Shown one piece after another: positions 51,524 through 62,072 of a stretch of DNA of 64,000 bases. The DNA comes from Ustulina deusta (taxonomy: Eukaryota; Ascomycota; Sordariomycetes; Xylariales; Xylariaceae). The stretch's first letter is position 1, and each line of letters begins with the position of its first letter. The notes under the pieces were generated by a model. The model was not told the origin of the DNA. It saw nothing but the letters and a program-made list of their open reading frames with translations, and did not search any database. Position numbers and translations under genes: made by a program. The DNA is taken from assembly GCA_023159155.1 (NCBI GenBank), contig JAJNNX010000036.1, forward strand, positions 310,001 to 374,000, given 5' to 3'.

Positions 51524-54500
51524 ATGGGAGCTTCGACTTATAGCTATTCTACAGATGAACATCAAGGAAACGAATTGGGATTGAGCGGAGAGCGAGACCA
51601 CCCAGGAACAGCAGGTGATCCCACCGTCCGACAAGGCACGACTTTCTTAGACTCGCAAACTCCCCAGCAGGTTCTACACAGCTCGACCATCAAACTCGCC
51701 CAATACCAAGAGACTAACATTTCATCGAGTGTTGACTCTACCATGCTCAATATTATTCGGGACGATATCACCGAGAAGCTGGGGGAGTCAAATGCGAACA
51801 AAGAAGAGCGATTTCTTATACGGAGCTCATTAGAGCCTCTGCTGACATTTCAGACTGTGGAACATATCCTTAATGAGGCGAAATGGCTGGGAGGCGGGGT
51901 CGATATTCCGACATTAGCTACGTTCATTATAGACCGGGCACTTTCGGTATTCGCTATCCTGATCAAGATGGACAGACCGCATTTGATCAAGAGCTTTCAT
52001 AGGGATGATTTCAACGAGAACATGCTACCAATCAGGTATGAGGGAGCGAGGTCCAAATGGTCTGTGAAGTCTTATTTCAACAAGGCCTCAAACGCGGCTT
52101 CCGACGCGGCTCTCCAGGAAATCTTCACTCAAGATGGATGGACGTATTCCGACGTCGCGGAATTTTGCGATACTAATCAATGGCACTTCTTTCCGCTAGT
52201 ATTTACTAAGGAAAGGTTTCGCTACAAAATTTCCTCCGATATGCGGTTACCGTATACTCCAGCTGCTATGGAGTTGAAGACCACCCATTCAAATTATAGT
52301 CGCGTCGAGAAGAGGAGCATTTACGCCGAATGCTTCGAATCCAGCATTGTAAGAATCCTTGTCCCTAGGTATCCCGGTGTCATTATTCCTTGGCTATGTC
52401 CCAAATGCACTAACTTGCAATAGCAAACAGTTTTAGACGACGATAAGAATTGGTGCGTCGCAGTCAAGAAATTAATCCATTCCAATGGAGAAGAGGCCGA
52501 GAAAGAGGCTATAGCGCTGGAAGATATACGTAAATCTTCAAACGTGCACCTCATAAAAGCCATTGCCTACATCCGCACAGAGCCGAAAGTAGAATACTCT
52601 TTCGTGTTTCCCTGGGCCGAGCATGGAAACCTTTGGGACTTCTGGGTCCGTCAAGAAGGTGCACCGAGAGATCGTGGATACTTCATCAGAGTCTTTCGAC
52701 AACTCACGTGTTTAGCAAGTGCTATTAACCAGTTATCTGATAAGGGTCTACGCCATGGCGACCTGAAGCCCGAGAACGTCGTTTGCTTCAAGACAGATGA
52801 CGGCCTGCCTGCTGGCGAGGAGAGGGAGCTTGACGCTCTGGTCAGACTAGTCATTATAGACGTCGGGCTTGCCAAAATCCACGACGAAAATACTCAGTTG
52901 CGTGCCAAAACTGACACGAGGGTCTCGACTAGGAGATATGCCGCCCCCGAGCTAGAAACCCATGAAAAATTATCACGGCGGTTCGACGTCTGGTCGATGG
53001 GATGCATATTTTTGGAATTTGCTATATGGCTAATTTACGGAAAGCAGAAGCTTCTGGCGTTCACCACTGGCCGCTTTCCTTCTGAGACTGAGAAGTTCAA
53101 GTTCTTCGTCACCAGACCGAACCACGAGCATCTTGATTCCGGCGAGGGTTCAAAGCAGATCGCCGCCCGGCACCCCACGGTGAATGGCCTTATTTCTGAG
53201 ATGCGAAACACCCCTTGGTGTTCCAATGGCACCGCGATTCGACGCCTGGTCGATCTAATATCTAACAAAATGCTAGTCGTCGACCTCAGTGATGATAACC
53301 CCCCCAAACCTGGGACAGAGAGCCAATCCACCTGCAAATGCGTCCAAGACGCTCACTTAGTATCGTCCCGCTCTGCAGAGAACGATTCCGACGCAGACCA
53401 TGAAAGTACCCCAAAACGAAACCCCTCCGCCTCAGTGCCTAAAATTCATATATCAAAGGCTCCGACAATGAGACACGCAGCCGAGAACGACAGCCCCAGC
53501 AAGCCAGGTCGCCCCTATGCCCGTGTTATAATGGAAGAATTGGAGAGCATTCTTACCGACTTGGAGAATGGGAGCATCGACGCGATTATGTTGGATGATA
53601 AGGCGACTAAGCCCGCCGAGGCTTCAGGTCTCCTCAACATTGCCCATCGTGTACGCTGAATGTGCCCTCTCCAGGACAATAAGAGCTAATTCTTCGTTCC
53701 TCCAGCACCTTGTGAGTTATTCTGAAAATATATCCTATTTTGGTCACCATGAATCATTGATCTCATTAATTCAATAGGATGTGAGTGCCCTGCACAGTCT
53801 TTTCTAATCTGGCCATGAAACGTAGCCTCTTACCAATGCATGTGCTTAGTACACTGTAAGCGACCGTGAATAAGCCCAATCATGAATTTATTAGATAGTT
53901 CAGAACTGATCAGATCCTTGGTTTTCCCGGTTATTTAGAGAGTAAGTCCCGAACTTGAGTTTCCCTGCTGAAGATGATAAAGACTGACAAGAGTTCGACT
54001 ATTAGTTCGTGAGTTCCCCTCAGTGCTGAGAGTCAATGCTGACTTATGCGTGTCTACAATGTGTGATTAACTAGTGTTCTACAGACGGTGAGTTTAATCT
54101 TGAGGTGCCGTTGTTTCCTTTACTTGTGCCAGAGAGTGTCATAACCTAACGCTTTCAATTGATGCCTTTCTCTAGCCGGTAAGCATTCCCCTCAACCCTT
54201 GGCCGCTGGACTTCAGAGAGTTTTACCACCTTGGCAATACTTTGTTATCATTAACAGTTTTTCAGTTAAACGACGATTGGGATTATGCCCCTGATGATGT
54301 CATTGCAAGAGATGTTTTCAACAGCCTTGACCTAATCCCTTCCTCACCGCGATTGAATATTCCTTCTACACTCTGCGGTCGTTGCCGTGGCCTGAGTCTT
54401 TGGTCTCCAACATGCAGTTTCTCAGATTCGCCAGGCGGATTAGCGGATAAAGCGAACCGTGAAGGCTGTGAGCTTTGTCATCTACTTTTGCGGAGCATAC

Positions 54501-56304
54501 ATGGCCGGGTTAGCCAGTCTGGCAACCAACAAGTCCACTTCTTACGAGCCGGCTGTCATCTAACCCTTAGAGATGATCGAAAGCAGATCGTGGCCAATCT
54601 TTGCACCACGCTCCGTACGTCCTAGAAACAATCACTAGTCTTCTGTATCCAGTCAAGATTTGCTGACACACAACCAGTCTCCCAAAATACCCCTCTTCAT
54701 GATGTACAGATTGGTTTCCCCGAGCTACCCGCAGCCGCCAGCGAGACACATCTCAAGATCCTGAAAGAATGGATTACAGATTGTGACCACAATCACGAGT
54801 GCTATCCTAAGGCCGACGCTTTCATCCCAACACGGCTCCTCGACATCAGGAATAAAGGCTCCGGTACTATCCAGCTTCTGGTTAACAATCAAGCCCACAG
54901 CAGGTTTGGACATTACGCGACACTCTCGCACCGATGGGGGTCACCTCAGCAGCACAACTTTTGTACGTACAAGTCGAACATCGAAGAACTAAAGCAGGGC
55001 ATAAAGATAGCAGCCCTGCCGCGCACCTTTCAGGATGCCGTGTGCATCACTTACGGCCTTGGTCTGCAATATCTCTGGATCGACTCCCTTTGCATTATCC
55101 AGGACGACCCTTTCGATTGGGAGACAGAGTCCAAACTTATGGAGCGTGTGTTTAGCTCAGCTTACTGCACTATCGCCGCGAGCTGTTCTTTCGGGAGCGG
55201 AGATGGCTTTCTTAAACCGCGCCCGGCGAGACGATCTGTCATGATGCAGGGGCTCCAGGACTCTGATGCAGCGTACTTTGTGTGCGAGACTATTGACGAC
55301 TTCTTTCGGGATGTGGAACAAAGCGAGCTCAACCAGCGCGGTTGGGTTTTGCAGGAGCGGGCCCTGTCGCGGCGTACAATCTACTTCACGGAGAGACAAT
55401 CCTACTGGGAATGTGGTGGAGGGGTGCGGTGCGAGACGATGACCAGAATGAAGAAGTAGGTGTTTCTGTTATTACCCCTGTCTACCGTTCTGATTTCATC
55501 ACACCATTCTCTATCCGTGTACTATGTATAACGTGTCGGAGCATTGACTTGGAGATTCAACATAGTCGCAAGGCATCTTTCCTCGGTGATCCCAACTTTC
55601 CGCGATCGGTCGACCAGTTCGCCAAGGGATTGAGAATAGAAATCTTCCAAGATCTCTATGAGCGATATTCGAGACTAGCCTTGTCATACCCCTCGGATCG
55701 ACCTATAGCTATTAGAGGGCTCGAGAGTAGACTCATCAACACGTTCGGCACCCGCGGCGGCGTCGGCATCTTCGACATCTATCTGCACAGGTCCCTGCTC
55801 TGGCAGCGAGCCGGCGACACCCTTAAGTCTATCACGAGTTTCCGCGATGCACCAGTCCCCTCGTGGTCGTGGATGGCCTACGACGGCCCGGTCCGCTACC
55901 TGACCGTCCCCTTCGGGGAGGTTACGTGGTCCGAGAACATCATCTCGCCATTTTCCAAGGACAGCAGCCGAAATGCTGTGGTGAGCGGAGCTTTCAGGGG
56001 TGACAAAGTTATCGCGACCTCTCCACTAGAACTGGAAGCGCCGGTTTGGAACCTTCTTGACGCTGAGAGTGGGCAGAGAATCATGGACGACCCTGGCAGA
56101 GCTTTCGACCAGCCTATCCAGTGTGTTGTTCTTGGGAAGAGCAAGATGCCACCGGTGGATGAGTCCCAGGTGCACTGGGTGCTATTGGTTCACCCAAGAA
56201 AGGTTGCCGACAATGTCGCTTTGTATGAGAGGGCCGGGGTAGGTGTCCTGAGGAAACGCCACATTGCGTTTGATGGGCCTCAGGAAAGAAGAAGGATCCA
56301 GTAG
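51524..56304 (+). CDS. Protein kinase-HET domain fusion with micro-exons
   Basis: Model: exons 51524-52348, 52424-53650, seven micro-exons (53706-53711, 53778-53780, 53850-53855, 53939-53941, 54006-54008, 54085-54087, 54176-54178), then 54266-54614, 54678-55455 and 55566-56304. The sum is 3945 nt, or 1314 residues, with all phases consistent. Residues 1-275 match the N-terminal region of the kinase at 46-48 kb. The kinase domain has VAVKK (K290), HGDLKPEN (H386-D388), a DVG in place of DFG (D421) and AAPE (E451); the glycine loop lacks its glycines. A Ser- and Lys-rich linker leads to the micro-exon peptide HLDYTRFTP. The HET domain (heterokaryon incompatibility; controls cell death between unlike hyphae) starts near 887 with YATLSHRWG, then YLWIDSLCIIQDD, AYCTIAASC and RGWVLQERALSRRTIYF (about 1031). 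If the micro-exons are not used, these would be two adjacent genes, a kinase ending at 53659 and a HET gene from about 54266. I prefer one gene. Confidence 0.7.
53651..54265 (+). other. Micro-exon chain joining kinase and HET parts
   Basis: Eight introns (55, 66, 69, 83, 64, 76, 88 and 87 nt) follow each other and are separated by exons of only 6, 3, 6, 3, 3, 3 and 3 nt: CACCTT, GAT, TACACT, AGA, TTC, ACG, CCG. Seven of the eight donors fit GTRAGY (GTGAGT, GTAAGC, GTAAGT) and the first is GTACGC; every acceptor is YAG or AAG-like. Each micro-exon is a whole number of codons in phase 0, and the frame that leaves the kinase exon enters the HET exon correctly. Confidence 0.68.
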
Positions 56305-56385
56305 AAGCTATAATCCGCAGTATATGGGACGCAGAGGAGGTTGTTTTTTAAGCTTAAGATCTGTCTTATTTCATCTTTACTAATA

Positions 56386-56485
56386 AGCTAACCACCCGGG
56401 TTGCAACCCATTACGACCCAGCCACCAAAATAGTCACCCACCAAAATAGTCACCCACCAAATTTCGAAGCCATTGTTTAGACTAA
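56386..56485 (-). repeat. Terminal fragment of the pogo-like TIR family
   Basis: It begins TA|AGCTAACCACCC and continues with ACGACCCAGCCACCAAAATAG and ACCCACCAAATTTCGAAGC. These match the reverse complement of 43170-43257 apart from a 16-bp tandem duplication (56422-56437 and 56438-56453). No partner end was found downstream, so this is a truncated or solo terminus. It starts 81 bp after the stop of the kinase-HET gene. Confidence 0.7.
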
Positions 56486-57043
56486 GTTCATTAGACTTCA
56501 TGTGCTTTTATTATTATCATTTGACATTCAACAAGGCGAAAAATATGTATCGATGTAGTTGAGCAACGCGGTTATGATCTCACCGGACCGATCACTTTTC
56601 CTACTAACGTCTTTAATATACATTGTTTTAGCGATGTATTTCACACGTGACATGCCAAAGACACTGGTAGAAGAGCTGTTGCGAAGCTTTTTGATAGCCC
56701 GAGATCTATCCTTAACAACCCGGGCCCCACAAGACCAACATGAAGCTTAAATAAACAATGATATAAGCTTTCAAAACTGTTTTAGTTAAAATGTCATATT
56801 GCAAACTTGCTAGAAGTGGTGAAAGTGATTGATCGGGTGATATGAATGGCCGGCTGATAAGTGACGTTAGACAAGTTTGGATGGCACGAGCATTTGCGAG
56901 GTCTCTGCCCTGTCACTTTAGATTTCTACTCCCCCACCACATCAATTTCTCTGCATCTCCCAAGTTGTTCCAACACCACCTTCATTGCCGCCCACTACAC
57001 GGCATCATTTCATACCCAGACTTCGGTTTGCTATCTCATTCTG
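56486..57043. other. Region right of the TIR fragment, no supported gene
   Basis: A short plus-strand frame at 56559-56750 has a hydrophobic start but no recognised family; it may be transposon remainder or chance. The rest carries no clear feature apart from the presumed promoter of the next gene. Confidence 0.4.
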
Positions 57044-58234
57044 ATGCATCGCTTTCGCATTAAGAACACCATCGCTCCCGCATTTAGGCCGCCTCAGCAG
57101 ATAGAATCGCGGATTCCTCGCCTATCTGCTCGGGCGCGGCGCTCTGCCCCAGCACTCGGGAACAGAGTTCTCGTGGACAGGACGCCCTGTGCAGCAAAAC
57201 AGGTGGCAAGCAAACTCTTCTGCAGCTCCGCGCCCATGCAGAGCGGTCAGAGCACCTGGTTACCCGCGGGAGCGCCCGAGTTTGCGCATATTAAAGCCCA
57301 CTCGACGTGCCCCGAGTTTGTGGACGAAGTCTGGGGGTTTGTGGTTAGTGTCCAGAAATGGGTTATTTGGGACTAAGTTGGCTCTCGGAGCTAAGCACGA
57401 TTGACAGGTCTATCGTTGTGCTGAATCAAACGAAGAAACCTGGAACCGCATGCTGCAGCACATTCGCGATGCAATAGAGCGTGAACTAAAGGAAAACGGC
57501 CAAGAAGGCCTGATAGCTCATCATGACCTGCATGTTATTGACGACAAGTCATTATAGGTACGTCAAATGTTATCACCCGTGTCGGCTCTGGCATGGATCA
57601 ACTGACATGACCTATCATTTCTAGTAAGCATAGTACTTAAGTTCTTCTACCGGGACTGGGCCTGAATAGGTGGCTTTTGTTCATAAAGAAGGCTTCTGGC
57701 TAATTTTCCTCCTGCTTAACTAGCGGGGTCACCTCTCACCAAGTGCGAGAGCATTTCCGAGCCTGGGCATCCAAGAACCTCGCAGCTAGACTCAAAGCCG
57801 ATGCGGGTACGACTATTGAGGACATCAGCTGGAAGCCTGCGACATTCACCGCGCGTTACCAGTTTTGTTTATTCATCGACTCGGTCTGCCTCGAATCACT
57901 TGATCACACGGAGAGTGTGAATGGTTTGAACTTCCCCGTTGTCAAGCTACTCGACAAGGAATGGCCGAGACCCGACCTAAGCCCTGAGGAAAGACAGAAG
58001 TTAGTGGAGCAGCCTGATATCAACGATTTCGAAATCCCCGAAGACTATGCTGACGAGGCGGATGTCGGATGGATGTACGTGCCTCTTTATCAGTACGTGG
58101 AATGGTACGACTCGATATGCCGTCCGTCCAGCTGGCATGATATATACGTAAGACCGCCGTATGTCTCCAGTGGTGACAATGATGAATGTAGTCTTCCCGG
58201 GCACTGGAGGAGACCGGAAATTAAGTTGGATTAA
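57044..58234 (+). pseudogene. Uncharacterised fungal protein, probably broken at a splice donor
   Basis: Three coding blocks: 57044-57343, 57408-57557 and 57724-58234. The first junction (GTTAGT...GACAG, 64 nt) is in phase and gives VDEVWGFV then VYRCAESNEETWNRML. The second block ends IDDKSL plus TAG immediately before a GTACGT donor, a stop in frame. The third block reads HQVREHFRAWASKNL, TARYQFCLFIDSVCLESL, DEADVGWMYVPLYQYVEWYD and ends RRPEIKLD. It needs two carried-over bases, which would be available if the second exon were one G shorter. I recognise the pattern of a widespread fungal family of unknown function (pattern WGxxVYR...RFxxWA...VGWM). It may be a recent pseudogene, or the third block may use another donor. 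Confidence 0.55.
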
Positions 58235-58399
58235 GTTGGATTGAGCTCTATTTGATACCATCCCATAGCTTGGAAAGCCCGACTAATAATATGTACCTTC
58301 CTCACCGCACGATCACGAAAGCATCGATTGTTGCTGCCGTGGTCAATGTATGATCAAGTATCATCAGAGGTATGCCGAGTGTGCTTCCCTGCGCATACT

Positions 58400-59370
58400 G
58401 TACGTATCTTTGCAAGACGCTTGCTCTACTTCACGTTCAGGGTGCTAATAAAAGGTCCGAAACAGGCCGGAAGGCTTTTTTTTTGGATCTCTCAAAAGCA
58501 GAGACTCCAGCGCATCAATGGTAGTGGTGATCCAAAAGCCGCCTGTATCTACTGGAAGTGAAGAGTAACGGCAATCTACGCCGCTCCTGGATCTTCTACA
58601 TCTGTACCTTGGGAGCCGAGATGCACGAGGGTCACAGCACATTTTGGACCATCCACCTCTAGACCTATACATCCGAAAACTGCTCTGCCGTAGGATTACG
58701 CAAGTGTCAAGAAGGCGACCTGAACAAGCTGTGGGCCAAGATCTCTCGTCCTTAAAATCCAGACTTGTTGAAATGCTATTCTGGACTGTGTATAGATATG
58801 TACCATATGCGCACAGCTCCGGTGGACCTGCAGACCCTCTCTTGCCAAATGACAAGTCTGACAGAACAGATGGACCAGATCAACAATACGTAAGAACCTC
58901 GGGAATTCACTTTCAATCTCTTCTGCTCATTGTTGACACTTACAGTTTATACGAGCTGTATGTATTATCCTTTGTCTCTCGTGTGGTGACGGCAAGGCTG
59001 ACAGCGGCGCAGAAAGGAGTTCATAGGGAAGGAGTAGGTCATGACTGTCGAATGCAACGGATGTTGGATAGACAGCTAAAGGCGAGCAGGTTTCAGAGTC
59101 AACAGGAGGAATGGGACAGGCCTCTGGACGGCCTTCAGGTCATTCTTCAGGAGAGTCTCGGATCGCTCGCGCCCGACTGGGTCGATCCCAGCTTGCTAGA
59201 GAATGGTCAAGATGGGATGTAGAATGGAGGTATTTCGTGATCACGGCTGTCGGGTCGTTCGCGAAGTCGATCATGCTCTCTGTGCGTAAGAAAAAGAACA
59301 ATATTGCGACCTCGTCTTCTCAACTGCTATCTAGCCTGGCCCGCCGGTCAGCAACAGTGAGGCAGAAATG
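58400..59370 (+). pseudogene. Frameshifted gene remnant, family not recognised
   Basis: Coherent coding-looking pieces occur in changing frames: RRSWIFYICTLGAEMHEGH, PLDLYIRKLLC, CQEGDLNKLWAKIS, SLKSRLVEMLF, MTSLTEQMDQINNT with a GTAAGA donor, then RTSGIHFQSLLLIVDTYSLY and, near the end, VEWRYFVITAVGSFAKS. The order and the hydrophobic final piece suggest a decayed protein with a coiled-coil and a C-terminal membrane segment. The number of frame changes is too large for normal introns. No function is assigned. Confidence 0.4.
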
Positions 59371-60443
59371 ACCGATCTGAAAAAGTCCCTCGTTAAAGGA
59401 TCGTGAAGTGAGCTAGGTTTAACGATAAGTTTCCCGGCGTTGGAGGAATCTACTAATGTCCCACCAGGTTATTCAATAGTCCCAAACATGCCGACGTGAA
59501 GATTCACATCGGCGAATACGAGTTTGCCTCCCCACTCTGTTGTCCTTGCGAGCCGAAGTCTGTGTTTCGAGGAAGGTCTAGGCGAAAGTTTCTACGAGGG
59601 GCAGACGAAGCAGTTCCATTTCGAAGAAAAGGGTAGTATGCATGCTCACTAGAAAGTGTTCGAATACATGGATACCGGCGACTATTCAGAAGACGCCGCG
59701 CAAGAGCTCGCAAGTCAAGGTTGGCAACGTTATTGCTGTTGTTAACAAAAAGCGTGCCCAAGCAAGCCTTACCGTACATAACGCACGGACGCGCAACCAC
59801 TTTCGATCCTGGCCCGAGACGCCTAGCACCCACTCACATTCGCTTCAGTTCTGGTCATTCGCATCTAATTAATATATGGAATGCAAGTGCATCTCCGACT
59901 TGGTCGACCTCTAAAAATGAGGAATACCTCTAAGTAATTAGCCCAGGACTAGTCTCTGCAACTTAACCCAATAATTCTGACACCAGGTGGCCCCGTGGCG
60001 CGGCCCTGGTGGATTTCGTAACACTTCTCTAGGAAGATCGGGATTATCCCATGTGATGGTGGTAGTAAGGGGTCCGCAAAGCCACCCTCATATTCCCCGT
60101 ATTTATGAAAAAACGGCAGCTTAATAGATGATTACGTCGCTTGCAGTGATCTAGGTTAAAAATTGCGTGATTCTGCCGTGAGGATTACTGCGTTCGCTAT
60201 GATTAACCATGCGACGTAGACATGCTATATACCCCCCAACTATTCAATTTAGACTTGGTAGAACTACCCCCGCACTACACCAGCATTGCCTTGCTTGTTG
60301 ATTGTTCCAGATGGAGAGGCAAGTCGCGATAGGGTGTAATCTCTCTTCATGACATTGGGGGGGGGGGGGGGGGGGGGGGCTTGTCGTTTGCCTGCCTGCC
60401 TAAGCTAGGAGTGTTATCCAGTGGTAGCTTGGCAACTTCTCCC
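59371..60443. other. Intergenic region with poly-G tract
   Basis: About 1.07 kb. Two overlapping frames near 59642-59933 have no domain support. It contains the poly-G run listed separately and the 3' flank of the trefoil-like gene. No other feature is visible. Confidence 0.5.
60357..60379. repeat. Poly-G tract (23 G)
   Basis: An uninterrupted run of 23 G, followed by CTTG. Such G runs are hard to sequence and may form quadruplex structure; the true length is uncertain. Confidence 0.9.
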
Positions 60444-60992
60444 TCATAACTTGACAAACGCCCACCGAGTAGCTTCGGCCGCGGTTTTCACCTCGATCAA
60501 CTCGCCACCGTCACCCGCGATTCCCATTCGCCGAAAGGACGACTCGTCGATTGTTAGTAAGTGGTATCCTCCCTCCTCAAGCGGGCGGAGGCAGAATGAT
60601 TCCCAACCCTCGAAGTGTTTGAATTTGGCTTGGAAGCCGCCTGTACCGTCACGTCCCAGATAGTTACCCGAGACTGCTTCGCGGAATCCGAGCCATCCAC
60701 CATCACGCTCAACACAGTGCCAGTGCCATCCACCACTCGTTCCACTAACCAGTTTCAAAGACAGGTGCCCTTCTTCCATTGTGATTGCTCTGCCTGTGTC
60801 GAAGTCTCCGATCATGTATGTTCTGCCGGGCACAGGAACACTCGCGATGCCATCGTCGTTTGTAGTAAAAGTGGCGCAGGAGACAGAGGCATCGTCGTCA
60901 GTTGTGTGTGTGGGAGTATTAACGGCACCGGATGTACTGGGCATTGTTATTTTGCTGGTGCTTCCAGTGGTTGTCATGGTGGAAAATCGCAT
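60444..60992 (-). CDS. Beta-trefoil/fascin-like small fungal protein
   Basis: A single exon from the ATG at 60992, 182 residues (the frame is open a little further upstream through a GTG). The first ~45 residues are Ser/Thr-rich and without structure. From about residue 55: PGRTYMIGDFDTGRAIT, GGWHWHCVERDGGWLGFREA, SGNYLGRD, FEGWESFCLRP and GGYHLLTI, then TRWAFVKL at the end. Repeated short strands with W-H-W-C and GxxLG words fit a ricin-B/fascin-type trefoil family found in many ascomycetes. The ligand is unknown and there is no signal peptide. Intact and without introns. Confidence 0.7.
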   Translation of the reverse strand: MRFSTMTTTGSTSKITMPSTSGAVNTPTHTTDDDASVSCATFTTNDDGIASVPVPGRTYMIGDFDTGRAITMEEGHLSLKLVSGTSGGWHWHCVERDGGWLGFREAVSGNYLGRDGTGGFQAKFKHFEGWESFCLRPLEEGGYHLLTIDESSFRRMGIAGDGGELIEVKTAAEATRWAFVKL

Positions 60993-61194
60993 CACAGGAA
61001 AACCTGTCTTGCTTATGAGTAGTTGGTTAAAGCAGTATTGCCCAAATAACTGTCATATCTGCCGGTGATCTATATCGTATTTATTTCGCTTTCAGCTCGG
61101 GATTCTGCAGAACTTTGATAGTATCTAGTCACTTGTCCTGTTGGTATCTTCTAGTAGTTTCTGATGCAGGCAGCCGCGTCTCCTCCCTTGGGGG

Positions 61195-61557
61195 TAGGGT
61201 TCCCTGAACCCAACCCAAGGCCAAGAACCCAAGGACCCAACTGGGCTTTGGGCCCCCAACACAGGCCAAGGTTGGGTTTTAGGCTTTGCTAAAAACCCAA
61301 AGCCCAAATAAATAAATATATTTTTTAAAAATATTAAAATATATTATTTAAAAATTTTATTATTAATTATTAATTATTTTTTATTATATAAAATATATTA
61401 AAAAAATAATTTAACATATGTAATGTAATAATTTATGTACTAATCTTTGAGATTTTTAGGCCCAATACGCGCTAAGTGAGCCCATGGGCTTTTTAGTGGG
61501 GAGGCCCACGTAAAAAAAAGCCCATGGGCTTTCTTGGGGGCCCAAATGGGAACCCTA
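61195..61557. mobile_element. hAT-type MITE with 8-bp target duplication
   Basis: 363 bp. Ends TAGGGTTCCC...GGGAACCCTA form a perfect 10-bp inverted repeat. CTTGGGGG flanks both sides (61187-61194 and 61558-61565), an exact 8-bp duplication typical of the hAT superfamily. Sub-terminal regions are full of CCCAA/TTGGG and GCCCATGGGC words; the centre (about 61300-61440) is A+T-rich. There is no coding capacity, so it is non-autonomous. Confidence 0.88.
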
Positions 61558-61565
61558 CTTGGGGG

Positions 61566-62072
61566 CTGTGCGGCTATCCGCTAACGGTACAGAATCAGCT
61601 CAATTGTTTTCTGATGTGCCAGCCGCAGAAATGTCAATACAGGACCCTTAATTAGGGGTATGGAAGAGCTTGCACCCTTGCAGCTACTGCTCCCTGGCCA
61701 AAGGCTGCCTCAAAAGCGGCAAAGTCTAACTGCACCTCTTCCGAAGTACAGAAGCCGGACAGGTTTATAGTGCTTTTTGCGTAACTAATTGCATAGGTAG
61801 CTATTCTAACTTCTTATATACTAAGTAAATACCTATATTAATAAATTTGTAACAACCCTGCTATATTAAACTAGCTAATATAGTAGTTTGCTATAGTATT
61901 GTAGTAAACATAGGTTTGTTCGATAAGAAATTAATGTTATGAATAGATCTGCTTTTTGTATATTTGTAGCACTTATTAAAAAAAAAACTTTTATATAACT
62001 AGTTCTAAAAACTAGCTATATACTTAAATTAAAAAAAAAAAAAAAAACTATTTAACTATAAAATATAACAAA
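61566..62072. other. Transition into the right-hand A+T-rich repeat
   Basis: Normal composition to about 61.8 kb, then increasingly A+T-rich with TAGCTA words. No gene was recognised. The bases before the LTR (62068-62072) read ACAAA; the partner duplication would lie outside the window. Confidence 0.45.

Noticed and set aside
53660..54265. Plain intergenic spacer between a kinase gene and a separate HET gene
   Set aside because: The repeated acceptor-codon-donor pattern in constant phase and the continuous frame are hard to explain this way; kept as the alternative until transcripts are seen.
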